Numbered from the stretch's first letter, positions 54,909-62,009 are shown. The stretch: DNA of 64,000 nucleotides from Flavobacterium endophyticum (GCF_003634455.1 NZ_RBLC01000001.1:1-64000), one strand, 5' to 3'. Program-made: numbers and translations. Notes: a model not told the origin generated them from the letters alone.

Positions 54909-55229
54909 TTATAAAAGCCCCCTATTTTTCTGGTCCTCTCGGTCTCTCTGTTCGATTGCCCCAAAGGGACTTCCTTTGAAATAGCCTATATTCACGAAGC
55001 CGTTTTCTTCTGTTATCAGCGATTCTTTTTTAGTGACGGCTCCAGTATATTTAGAACCATAACTGCCTGTCAGCTTTTTTGTCGCCGGATCCACGTCGCC
55101 CCATTCGGGCGTCTTCCCGTTATAGATGGGCTCGACAAAATAAACAATACCCGTCAATCGCGACTTCATCAAGAAGCGGCCCGTCTCATCCGTATTGGTC
55201 AAAAACCTTTTTAAAATGTCTTGTCTCAT
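54909..55229 (-). CDS. 106-aa protein of unknown function in the tRNA array
   Basis: Chosen start: ATG at 55229 (MRQDILKRFLTNTDETGRFL). A longer frame reaches a GTG at 55256, just after tRNA-Phe. The leader AATTTAAAAAG lies 10-20 bp before the ATG and the same 11 bases precede the slipin ATG, which supports this start and suggests shared control. The protein is polar, with FLMKSRLTGIVYFVEPIYNG, KLTGSYGSKYTGAVTKKESL, and NIGYFKGSPFGAIEQRDRED. No family recognised. It lies between tRNA-Phe and the permuted segment, on the same strand as slipin. Confidence 0.65.
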   Translation of the reverse strand: MRQDILKRFLTNTDETGRFLMKSRLTGIVYFVEPIYNGKTPEWGDVDPATKKLTGSYGSKYTGAVTKKESLITEENGFVNIGYFKGSPFGAIEQRDREDQKNRGLL

Positions 55230-55258
55230 GATTCTCATTCTTTTTAAATTAAACACTG

Positions 55259-55331
55259 CGGAACAGATTCGAGTCGAACGAATACCTCTAGTGCTTCAAA
55301 CTACCGTGCATACCACATACACCACTGTTCC
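55259..55331 (-). tRNA. Divergent tRNA-Phe (GAA)
   Basis: Acceptor GGAACAG/CTGTTCC, 7 perfect pairs. D-arm GTGTA/TGCAC with a 7-nt loop. Anticodon stem TAGT/ACTA with the outer pair mismatched, loop TTGAAGC (GAA). T-arm ATTCG-TTCGACT-CGAAT. Oddities: positions 8-9 are TG rather than TA, and the discriminator is G where Phe tRNAs normally have A. Confidence 0.75.
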
Positions 55332-55337
55332 TTTTCG

Positions 55338-55410
55338 TACAGGAAGAGAGACTCGAACTCTCAAAAAACAGATCCTAAATCTGCCGCGTATGCCATTCCG
55401 CCATTCCTGC
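55338..55410 (-). tRNA. tRNA-Leu (TAG) lacking the long variable arm
   Basis: Acceptor GCAGGAA/TTCCTGT, D-stem GCG/CGC, anticodon stem GCAGA/TCTGT with loop TTTAGGA (anticodon TAG), T-arm GAGAG-TTCGAGT-CTCTC, A73. The variable region is only five T; bacterial tRNA-Leu normally has a long arm of about 12 or more bases. Confidence 0.8.
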
Positions 55411-55414
55411 ATTT

Positions 55415-55501
55415 TGGTGGAAGTAGTAGGAATCGAACCTACTCCGTACTTAAACAACAGATTTACAGTCTGCCCCAACCCTCCAACTTTGGCGTACTTC
55501 C
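55415..55501 (-). tRNA. tRNA-Tyr (GTA), CCA encoded
   Basis: Acceptor GGAAGTA/TACTTCC, D-arm CCAA/TTGG, anticodon stem GCAGA/TCTGT with loop CTGTAAA (GTA), a variable region of about 14 nt, T-arm GTAGG-TTCGATT-CCTAC, A73 followed by CCA. The encoded CCA is unlike the array neighbours. Confidence 0.85.
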
Positions 55502-55509
55502 TTACTTTG

Positions 55510-55581
55510 TCTGAGAAGCAGGATTCGAACCTACGGCCTCCCGCGTCCAAGGCGGACAAACAACCTCCGTTATCTTCCCAG
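55510..55581 (-). tRNA. tRNA-Pro (TGG)
   Basis: Acceptor CTGGGAA/TTCTCAG with C1-G72 as in bacterial Pro tRNAs. Weak D-stem (AAC/GTT). Anticodon stem TCCGC/GCGGG, loop CTTGGAC (TGG). T-arm GTAGG-TTCGAAT-CCTGC, A73. Confidence 0.82.
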
Positions 55582-55587
55582 TTTTAG

Positions 55588-55659
55588 GGTGCTTTCGGGA
55601 ATCGAACCCTGTTCTTCAGAACCACAATCTGAGGTTTTACCAAATAAACTAAAAACACC
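55588..55659 (-). tRNA. Divergent tRNA-His (GTG)
   Basis: G-1 opposite C73, acceptor GTGTTTT/AAAGCAC, D-arm GTTT/AAAC, anticodon stem TCAGA/TCTGA with loop TTGTGGT. The T-arm is weak (three strong pairs, GGG/CCC, around TTCGATT). AT-rich and very different from the chromosomal tRNA-His at 40696. Confidence 0.78.
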
Positions 55660-55664
55660 ATTCG

Positions 55665-55781
55665 CGGCTCATACGGGATTACTCACGCTTTTTTATTTTA
55701 ACGGAGTTCGTGAATGCTTTGCATTTCGACCCGTTCTCCCGAGAGACAGTCGGGAAGGTTAGCCAGTAACCCCAATGAGCC
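55665..55781 (-). tRNA. tRNA-Asp (GTC) with a 52-nt T-loop
   Basis: Acceptor GGCTCAT/ATGAGCC (7 pairs), D-arm GGTT/AACC, anticodon stem CCCGA/TCGGG with loop CTGTCTC (GTC), variable AGA, T-stem ACGGG/CCCGT, G73. The T-stem halves are separated by 52 nt (55678-55729) where 7 are normal. The insert contains small stems (ATGC/GCAT; ATTCACG/CGTGAGT). Confidence 0.7.
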
Positions 55782-55802
55782 AGTTCCTTTCTAGAACTCG
55801 TG

Positions 55803-55876
55803 TGGCCTCGACTGGATTCAAACCAGTAACCTGCTGCTTCGTAGGCAGATGCTCTATTCTGTTGAGCTACAAGGCC
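55803..55876 (-). tRNA. tRNA-Arg (ACG)
   Basis: Acceptor GGCCTTG/CGAGGCC, TA at 8-9, D-arm GCTC/GAGC, anticodon stem CTGC/GCAG with loop CTACGAA (ACG), variable AGGTT, T-arm ACTGG-TTTGAAT-CCAGT, A73. The most normal tRNA of the array. Confidence 0.88.
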
Positions 55877-55880
55877 ATTG

Positions 55881-55968
55881 CGGAGAGCAAGAGAATCGAA
55901 CTCTCATTGCCTTTCGAGCAAAACCGATTAGCAGTCGGTTGCAACAAACCACTATTTGCCTACTCTCC
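55881..55968 (-). tRNA. tRNA-Ser (GCT)
   Basis: Class II. Acceptor GGAGAGT/GCTCTCC, D-arm GCAA/TTGC, anticodon stem ACCGA/TCGGT with loop CTGCTAA (GCT), long variable arm TTGC/GCAA, T-arm GAGAG-TTCGATT-CTCTT, G73. First tRNA of the array in transcription order. Confidence 0.88.
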
Positions 55969-55977
55969 TTTTGGGCA

Positions 55978-56006
55978 TAAAAAAAGCACCTCGTTAAAGG
56001 TGCTTC
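55978..56006 (-). terminator. Terminator after the 44-aa gene
   Basis: AGCACCT/AGGTGCT stem with a 6-nt loop and a seven-T run on the minus strand. It lies between the 44-aa ORF and tRNA-Ser. Confidence 0.8.
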
Positions 56007-56027
56007 AAATCATAGGGCAGGATATGC

Positions 56028-56162
56028 TTATCCTATCAGCCTGTAATGATCATACACCTGTATCTTATAAAATCTGCGATCGAGACTCGGACTAGCCGGC
56101 TGCCCGTTATGTGATCTAAAATAAATAGCCATCGCTTCTGTGTTTTTATATAGTGAATTCAT
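56028..56162 (-). CDS. 44-aa small protein
   Basis: ATG at 56162 (MNSLYKNTEAMAIYFRSHNG), an inner ATG 10 codons later (MAIYFRSHNGQPASPS), ending YDHYRLIG. Polar and basic/aromatic. A TATCTTTG promoter-like element lies at 56209-56216 and a strong terminator follows, so this is a complete unit just upstream of the tRNA array. No family recognised. Confidence 0.5.
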   Translation of the reverse strand: MNSLYKNTEAMAIYFRSHNGQPASPSLDRRFYKIQVYDHYRLIG

Positions 56163-56540
56163 TGTCTTTATTTGTAATTCGTAATTCCTAATTCTAAAAT
56201 TTCTTCGGCAAAGATAAAGTCAAAAAAATCAAACCTCCAAATTATTTTTAAATTTATTTTATTGATAATCAGTTAGTTATACTTGTATTTACGCATAGAA
56301 AATCCTGTCCGTTATACAACAGATATCCTTACAATATTCAAATGACTGTCTCTCATTTGGTTAGCTTCCAAGTCTTATTTTCGTTTTTTTATACTAGGCA
56401 TGAAACATTTTTTTGCTTTTTTTTAGGCCGTATTTGCTATGGCGCTTGTTTTTATATCATTTCTGTTCTTTTTTGCTTTTTATTTCTTCTCTAAAACCGC
56501 TCATGTTTGTTCCTATTCGTTTCCAAATAGAGTGAAAACA
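56163..56540. other. AT-rich gap with one tRNA-anticodon-like hairpin
   Basis: No coding frame. 56209-56216 (minus) is a TAnnTTTG-like element (TATCTTTG). On the + strand 56339-56359 is a hairpin CAAATGA/TCATTTG whose 7-nt loop CTGTCTC is identical to the anticodon loop of the array tRNA-Asp. The rest is T-rich without further structure that I can see. Confidence 0.45.
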
Positions 56541-56570
56541 AAAAAAGCGCCCCGATGTCGGGACGCTTTT
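56541..56570 (-). terminator. Terminator after the 41-aa ORF
   Basis: AAAAGCG-CCCCGA/TCGGG-CGCTTTT stem with a short loop; T-run on the minus strand. Confidence 0.85.
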
Positions 56571-56593
56571 GTTATATAGTTTCAGATTACCAG

Positions 56594-56719
56594 TTACAAA
56601 TCCTGCTTGAAATCTTTACGATACCTACCACATCCATGACGTCCCGCCAGAAGTTTTGCTTCATGACGATCGCTTATTGGTCCAAAAGACGGTGCGCTAT
56701 GTTGGTATCTATTTTTCAT
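56594..56719 (-). CDS. 41-aa small protein
   Basis: ATG at 56719 (MKNRYQHSAPSFGPISDRHE), ending RYRKDFKQDL; Arg/Lys/His-rich. A TACATTTG promoter element (56728-56735) ends 8 bp before this ATG, so a start further upstream (frame open to 56935) is unlikely. Followed by a terminator. No family recognised; it shares small size, polarity and a promoter-ORF-terminator layout with the 44-aa ORF nearby. Confidence 0.45.
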   Translation of the reverse strand: MKNRYQHSAPSFGPISDRHEAKLLAGRHGCGRYRKDFKQDL

Positions 56720-56727
56720 TTCGAGGG

Positions 56728-56735
56728 CAAATGTA
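56728..56735 (-). promoter_or_regulatory. Promoter -7 element of the 41-aa ORF
   Basis: TACATTTG on the minus strand (TAnnTTTG). No clear TTG at the usual distance. Confidence 0.4.
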
Positions 56736-57291
56736 ATTGATTTTTTTAAATAAACGATAAGTCCCGCTCCTGTCGTTTCCAAATCAAGCAACCTATTCTT
56801 AATGAGTCCGGCCAAGCTAGCTATCCAAAAAGCCCCATTATCGTACACAAATATTTTATGGCTTTCCATACAATTCTCTATCAAAACCATAAGCCTGCCG
56901 CCGCAAACAGATCCAAAAAACACGATTAATTCCATAAGATGTTCTCTTTTTATATAAATGCCTCTTTCTATCTTATCCCTTTTTCATCAGCCCTAACCAG
57001 AAAAGCAGCAAGCTCGTCCCTGCCTTTCTTGCAATCTACAGCCGCATTGTATTATCTGTTTATTTTTAAATATAAAAACAAAACACTGATAATCAAACAA
57101 CTAAACCGATTTTAATTGCCTTAAACTATTTTATAAAGCATAAAAAAACATCCAAATGTATTTTCTTGTCCTAGTTCAATGCATCGCTGTTGACAAGGAT
57201 ATAAATTTGTAACAGAAATTAAAACAATAATGAATCAAAAAAGGAATAAACAAAAAATTTAATTAATAATAATCTTAAATCTTTAAACATC
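56736..57291. other. Long gap without a supported gene
   Basis: 556 bp. The open minus frame to 56935 (MELIVFFGSVCGG...) is not convincing. From 57050 on the DNA is very AT-rich and probably the leader of the 57292 gene: a TAAATTTG element lies near 57206 and an A-rich stretch precedes the ATG. No repeat or RNA recognised. Confidence 0.4.
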
Positions 57292-57981
57292 ATGAAAACA
57301 ATTCTCTTAACAGCATCATTACTTTTTGCTACTTTAACAGCTTTTGCTCAAAAACCAAGTACAGAACTATTAAACCCATCCAACCATGCCCTAATATTGG
57401 TTGACCATGAAAGTCAAATGGCCTTTGCGGTAGCAAGCCACCCTATCGACCAATTACGCAATAATACTGCATTAGTAGCTGGCGCATCAAAAATCTTCAA
57501 TGTACCAACTGTTGTCACTACGGTAGCCGAAAAATCATTCAGCGGTCCGGTCTTTCCAGAAATAGAACAATTTTATCCGCAAAAAACCTCTAATTATATA
57601 GACCGTACCACAATGAACACTTGGGAAGATGCCAATGCACACAAAGCCATTGTAGGAAAAGGCAAGAAAAAACTGGTTTTTGCAGGATTATGGACAAGTG
57701 TTTGTATCGTTGGTCCTACACTTTCTGCCATCAGCGAAGGCTATGACGTGTATGTAATTACCGATGCCAGTGGCGACGTTTCTAAAGAAGCACATGAAAT
57801 GGCCGTAACCAGAATGGTACAAGCAGGTGCAAAACCAATCACTTCTTTACAATATCTTTTAGAACTGCAACGCGACTGGGCACGTCAAGAAACGTACAAA
57901 GCCGTTACCGACTTGGTTAAGAAATACGGAGGTGCTTATGGCATAGGCGTACTATATGCACACGAAATGCTGAAACATTAA
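57292..57981 (+). CDS. Secreted isochorismatase-family hydrolase (YcaC-like)
   Basis: 229 aa. Signal peptide (residues 1-19, ending AFA-Q). The isochorismatase/cysteine-hydrolase fold shows ALILVDHESQMAFAV with the catalytic Asp37, a Lys in GKGKKKLVFAGLWTSVCIVG with the nucleophile Cys near residue 143, and VYVITDASGDVSKEAHEMA. The family includes YcaC, nicotinamidase-like and N-carbamoyl hydrolases; the substrate is unknown. First gene of a four-gene set, separated from the next gene by a terminator-like hairpin. Confidence 0.85.
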   Translation: MKTILLTASLLFATLTAFAQKPSTELLNPSNHALILVDHESQMAFAVASHPIDQLRNNTALVAGASKIFNVPTVVTTVAEKSFSGPVFPEIEQFYPQKTSNYIDRTTMNTWEDANAHKAIVGKGKKKLVFAGLWTSVCIVGPTLSAISEGYDVYVITDASGDVSKEAHEMAVTRMVQAGAKPITSLQYLLELQRDWARQETYKAVTDLVKKYGGAYGIGVLYAHEMLKH

Positions 57982-57992
57982 TTAACAAAAAT

Positions 57993-58025
57993 GGGCCGTG
58001 CCTCGGTACGGCCCTCTTTTTCTCT
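57993..58025 (+). terminator. Terminator-like hairpin inside the operon
   Basis: GGGCCGT/ACGGCCC stem (extendable by CC/GG) followed by CTCTTTTTCT, between the isochorismatase-like and amidohydrolase genes. It may reduce downstream expression rather than end it. Confidence 0.7.
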
Positions 58026-58050
58026 TTTACTAACCTTAGCTCTTCCAAAC

Positions 58051-59859
58051 ATGAAAAATTTTACACTACTACTTTACACATACTTTCTGCTCGCTACAAT
58101 GCAGGGCATCGCACAAAATAGCCCTACGCTTATTGTCCACAATGCCAAAATACACACCCTAGACCACAACAACTCGGTCAAGCAAGCAATAGCCGTAGCC
58201 GATGGAAAAATCATCAAGACAGGTACCAATAGCGAAATCCTCAAGCTTAAAGCCAAAAATACGACCCTAATAGATGCCAAGGGCAGTACCATCATACCCG
58301 GCTTATTTGACTCCCACATGCATATCATCCGCGGTGGAAGATTCTATAATACCGAACTTCGATGGGATGGCGTACGCTCCCTCAAAAAAGCATTGTCGAT
58401 GCTAAAAGAACAAGCAGAACGAACTCCTTCTGGACAATGGGTGCGTGTTGTAGGAGGTTGGAATGCCTACCAGTTTGAAGAAAAAAGACTTCCAACGCTA
58501 GACGAAATCAATGAAGCTACAGGCAATGTGCCTGCTTTCATACTCCATCTATACGGACATGCCTACCTCAACAAAGCGGGTATTGCAGCATTAAAGATAG
58601 ATGCCGACACTCCAAATCCTAGCGGAGGACTGATTGAAAAAGATACCAACGGCAACCCAACCGGAATGCTCATTGCCGAACCCAACGCCTACATCCTTTA
58701 CGCTACCCTTTCCAAACTTCCTGAATTGAGCAATGAAGAAAAAGTCAATTCTACAAAACTGTTCATGAGTGAAATGAACAGGCTGGGCGTAACCGCCATT
58801 ATGGATGCCGGAGGCGGATTTCAAAACTACCCTGATGACTATGGCATCACCACAAAGCTTTGCGAAGAAAACGCCCTAACCGTACGCATGCCCTACTATC
58901 TGTTTGCCCAAAAAGCGGGCAACGAGCTTGCCGATTATACCAAGTGGATCAGCTCTGTAGAAATTGGCGACGGATGTGATGTCCCTTCAGACGGAGCCAA
59001 GCGCTTCGGAAAAATGCCAAAAATGGAATACCATGTGCAAGGCGGCGGAGAAAATCTGGTAATGAGCGCAGGCGATTTTGAAAATTTCGACAAGCCAAGA
59101 CCCGAATTAAGTCCTGCCATGGAAGGCCAGCTAAAAGCAGTGCTGTCACTGCTGATAAAAAATAGATGGCCGTTCAGGATACACGCTACCTATAATGAAA
59201 GCATCACCCGATTCTTAAATGTCATCGAAGAAATAAACCAAGAAACACCCCTTGACGGACTGCTGTGGTTTTTTGACCATGCCGAAACCGTTTCTACAGA
59301 AAACCTGCAGCGAATCAAAAAGTTACAAGGCGGTATCGCCATACAGCATCGAATGGCCTATCAAGGAGAGAACTTTATCAAGCGTTACGGAAAAAAAGCC
59401 GCCGCCAATACCGTACCTATCAAAAAAATGATGGAAATGGGTATTAAAGTCGGTATGGGTACCGACGGTACTCGAGTAGCGAGCTACAACCCATGGGTAG
59501 GGCTATATTGGCTTTCGACCGGAAAAACACTAGGCGGCTTAAAATACATGAGCGAAGAAAATATACTTGACAGGACAACAGCCTTGAAACTGTTTACCCA
59601 AGGAAGTGCCACGCTCATCAACCTCGATAAAGACAGAGGCATACTCAAAGAAAACTATCTGGCTGATTTCATACTCCTTTCAGACGACTATTTTACAACA
59701 TCAGAAGACAAGATACTCAACATCGAATCCAAGCTCACTATCGTAAATGGCAAAGTAGTGTATGCCAACGAAGAATACCGAAACTATGCCGCCCCTCAGC
59801 CTAAAGCCATCCCTGAGTGGAGTCCAGTAAACTATTATGGAGGATACCAAAAAAACTAA
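58051..59859 (+). CDS. YtcJ-like secreted amidohydrolase
   Basis: 602 aa from the ATG at 58051, which opens a signal peptide (MKNFTLLLYTYFLLATMQG; cleavage after GIAQ region). I rejected the in-frame start at 57991 because it lies in the terminator hairpin. Metal site HMHIIRGG near residue 90 (His-x-His), later HATYNES, HAETV, and MGTDGTRVASYNPW (Asp). Fits the amidohydrolase-3/YtcJ group. Substrate unknown. Next gene 3 bp downstream. Confidence 0.85.
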   Translation: MKNFTLLLYTYFLLATMQGIAQNSPTLIVHNAKIHTLDHNNSVKQAIAVADGKIIKTGTNSEILKLKAKNTTLIDAKGSTIIPGLFDSHMHIIRGGRFYNTELRWDGVRSLKKALSMLKEQAERTPSGQWVRVVGGWNAYQFEEKRLPTLDEINEATGNVPAFILHLYGHAYLNKAGIAALKIDADTPNPSGGLIEKDTNGNPTGMLIAEPNAYILYATLSKLPELSNEEKVNSTKLFMSEMNRLGVTAIMDAGGGFQNYPDDYGITTKLCEENALTVRMPYYLFAQKAGNELADYTKWISSVEIGDGCDVPSDGAKRFGKMPKMEYHVQGGGENLVMSAGDFENFDKPRPELSPAMEGQLKAVLSLLIKNRWPFRIHATYNESITRFLNVIEEINQETPLDGLLWFFDHAETVSTENLQRIKKLQGGIAIQHRMAYQGENFIKRYGKKAAANTVPIKKMMEMGIKVGMGTDGTRVASYNPWVGLYWLSTGKTLGGLKYMSEENILDRTTALKLFTQGSATLINLDKDRGILKENYLADFILLSDDYFTTSEDKILNIESKLTIVNGKVVYANEEYRNYAAPQPKAIPEWSPVNYYGGYQKN

Positions 59860-59862
59860 GCC

Positions 59863-60303
59863 ATGAAAAAAGCAGCCTACCACATCGTAGCATCCGATCT
59901 GAAAAATCCGTTCTATAATCTCGCGATGCTTTTTTTCAGGACAGCCGTAGCCGTACAACTTATAGCCGTACACGGACTAAAAAAACTAGGCATTGGTGTT
60001 GAAAACGCAGAAGCCATTCCTAATCCACTAGGATTCCCATCGGCGCTCAATGACGGCATTGCTATTGCCGCAAATGTTTACCTGCCGGTACTGCTTATTT
60101 TTGGTTTTCTCACAAGGCTCGCTGCCTTGCCTGCCTTGGCCGTAACGCTGACCGGATATTTTATAGTGCACGCCCACGACCCCTTATCCGTAAGCGATAT
60201 CCCATACATGTACAGCATTTCGCTGCTCCTAATCGTATTTTTGGGCAGCGGCAGATATTCAGCCGATTACCTCCTCAGCCAAAAAATCAAAAGACTAGCA
60301 TGA
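59863..60303 (+). CDS. DoxX-family membrane protein
   Basis: 146 aa, four hydrophobic stretches. FFRTAVAVQLIAVHGLKKLG, GIAIAANVYLPVLLIFGFLT, and YMYSISLLLIVFLGSGRYS match DoxX, a family of quinone-related or redox-stress inner-membrane proteins. Co-transcribed with both neighbours (3 bp and 1 bp gaps). Confidence 0.85.
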   Translation: MKKAAYHIVASDLKNPFYNLAMLFFRTAVAVQLIAVHGLKKLGIGVENAEAIPNPLGFPSALNDGIAIAANVYLPVLLIFGFLTRLAALPALAVTLTGYFIVHAHDPLSVSDIPYMYSISLLLIVFLGSGRYSADYLLSQKIKRLA

Positions 60304-60304
60304 T

Positions 60305-61672
60305 ATGAACCGAATCGTTTATTTGCTTTTAACCTTCGGGCTTGCCGCCTCCATGACGGCTCAAACCCAAGCCGACTTCAAACCGCTAAGGTATGATGAT
60401 AACTTTAGCTATCTGGAAGAAGACACCCTTCCAAGTACCTACGAAAAGATTAAATACCTGCCCCTTGGAAATAAAAAGCACTACCTTTCGGTCGGAGGAG
60501 AAATACGGGAGCAGTACATCTATACCAAAAACAATGGATGGGGAGACCTTTCAGATGCTCCCGATGGCTACCTGCTGTCGCGCTATCTGCTTCATGCCGA
60601 CCTAAAGTCTGGCCGATTCAGAACTTTTATTCAATTGCAAAGCAGCCTGGCTTATGGCATAGACAATCCCAGTCCGGTCGACCACAACACCCTAGACCTG
60701 CATCAAGCATTTATAGAAGCTGTCGTTTTAAGCGATGAAAAAAGCAAGCTCAATATTCGGGCAGGCAGGCAAGAACTCCTCTATGGCTCACAAAGGCTGA
60801 TTGGCGTACGCGAAGGTCCCAACAGCCGCATCGCTATGGATGCCGCCAAATTGCTGTATAAGCAAGACCAATTTCAAAGCGATCTGTTCTATGCCCACCC
60901 CGTTGCCAACAAGCCAGGGACATTTAATGACCCTTTCAATGAAAAGGCTCTTTTATGGGGAAGCTATACCGTAATCAACAACTTGAAATTCTTAAACAAT
61001 ATCGACCTGTACTACTTAGGCGTATGGAAAAAACGAGCCGAATATGATGCCGCTTCAGGAGAAGAAATCCGCCATTCTTTAGGCTTTCGGGTATGGAAAA
61101 ACAGCAACCGTTGGAAATACGATATCGAAGCCGTTTACCAATTTGGAAAACTGTCGCAGGCTACCGTATCGGCTTGGACCTTATCTTCCAACATCAGCTA
61201 TAAAGCCACAAGCCTAAAATTCAAGCCCGTATTCGGACTAAAGTCCGAAATCATATCAGGAGACAAGACCAGCAACGACAACAAGATACAGACATTCAAT
61301 CCGCTATATCCCCGGGGCGCCTACTTTGGCTTGGTAGCACTCATCGGGCCAGCCAACTTGTTTGACATTCATCCCTCTTTAGAGCTCGAAATAAGCAATT
61401 CGTGGAACCTCGGTATCGATTATGACCTATTCTGGCGCTGGAGTACCAACGATGGACTCTATGCTCCTAACATGCAGCTGCTCTATTCCGGACAAAACAC
61501 GACCAAAAGCTTTATCGGCTCCCAGCTCGCTGCCACTATCGATTATACGCCAAGCCCTTTTTTGAGTCTTACGCTCGAAGGCGCCTGGTTTGACAGCGGT
61601 GCCTTTCTCAAAGAAGCCGGAGCAGGAAAAGACTATTTCTATAGCGCATTTACGGCACGAATACGGTTTTAA
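60305..61672 (+). CDS. Alginate-export-type outer-membrane porin
   Basis: 455 aa with a signal peptide (residues 1-19). Beta-barrel pattern: GNKKHYLSVGGEIREQYIYT, LLSRYLLHADLKSGRFRTFI, SKLNIRAGRQELLYGSQRLI, EGPNSRIAMDAAK, and a terminal aromatic (FTARIRF). This is the AlgE-like alginate export/porin group; in Bacteroidota it is often not related to alginate. The substrate is unknown and the neighbouring hydrolases hint at an organic amide or polyol (inference). Confidence 0.85.
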   Translation: MNRIVYLLLTFGLAASMTAQTQADFKPLRYDDNFSYLEEDTLPSTYEKIKYLPLGNKKHYLSVGGEIREQYIYTKNNGWGDLSDAPDGYLLSRYLLHADLKSGRFRTFIQLQSSLAYGIDNPSPVDHNTLDLHQAFIEAVVLSDEKSKLNIRAGRQELLYGSQRLIGVREGPNSRIAMDAAKLLYKQDQFQSDLFYAHPVANKPGTFNDPFNEKALLWGSYTVINNLKFLNNIDLYYLGVWKKRAEYDAASGEEIRHSLGFRVWKNSNRWKYDIEAVYQFGKLSQATVSAWTLSSNISYKATSLKFKPVFGLKSEIISGDKTSNDNKIQTFNPLYPRGAYFGLVALIGPANLFDIHPSLELEISNSWNLGIDYDLFWRWSTNDGLYAPNMQLLYSGQNTTKSFIGSQLAATIDYTPSPFLSLTLEGAWFDSGAFLKEAGAGKDYFYSAFTARIRF

Positions 61673-61918
61673 CCTTACATTCGTTCTGGCAAGGCAGCTT
61701 ATATCATAAATACACCTCTCGTAGGCGCTTGTCAAATGGCACAGAACCAAAGAGGCTCAAATTTTCCTCTTTATCATTCACCACCTCGCCTCCAAAGCCG
61801 CTAGAGAAGCATCCGCTGCAGGCTGCTTTTTGAAGTTGCAAAAATCATTCTCTGCTACCTGCCAGCATCTCGTTGTCATAAAAAGCGGACAGGCCTCCTG
61901 CACAAAAAATAAATCCAG
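61673..61918. other. Gap before the thi riboswitch
   Basis: No gene. A hairpin AAAGAGG/CCTCTTT near 61749-61772 may end the porin transcript, but it lacks a good T-run. No repeat seen. Confidence 0.4.
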
Positions 61919-61926
61919 TATCTTTG
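61919..61926 (+). promoter_or_regulatory. Promoter -7 element of the thi operon
   Basis: TATCTTTG (TAnnTTTG type), 6 bp upstream of the riboswitch P1 stem. Confidence 0.55.
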
Positions 61927-61931
61927 TAATG

Positions 61932-62007
61932 GCTTTAGGGGTATTCTGAAAAGAATTGAGAGAGTCCCTTTGAACCTGATGCGGTTAAAACCGTCGTAGG
62001 GAAAAGC
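61932..62007 (+). promoter_or_regulatory. TPP riboswitch
   Basis: P1 stem GCTTT/AAAGC; the thi-box CCCTTTGAACCTGATGCGGT with the conserved ACCTGAT, then GTAGGGAA at the end, plus the upstream GGGGTATTCTGA-type arm. It precedes thiM-thiE-thiD. High TPP is expected to favour the following terminator. Confidence 0.92.
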
Positions 62008-62009
62008 GT

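Noticed and set aside
55195..56095. Plus-strand ORFs over the tRNA array (for example 55195-55587, 55775-56095) and the minus one at 55296-55559
   Set aside because: Translations of tRNA genes (recurring TGFEP/RVRIP-like T-arm peptides).
57991..58050. Upstream start of the amidohydrolase
   Set aside because: Lies in the terminator hairpin; a good signal peptide starts at 58051.
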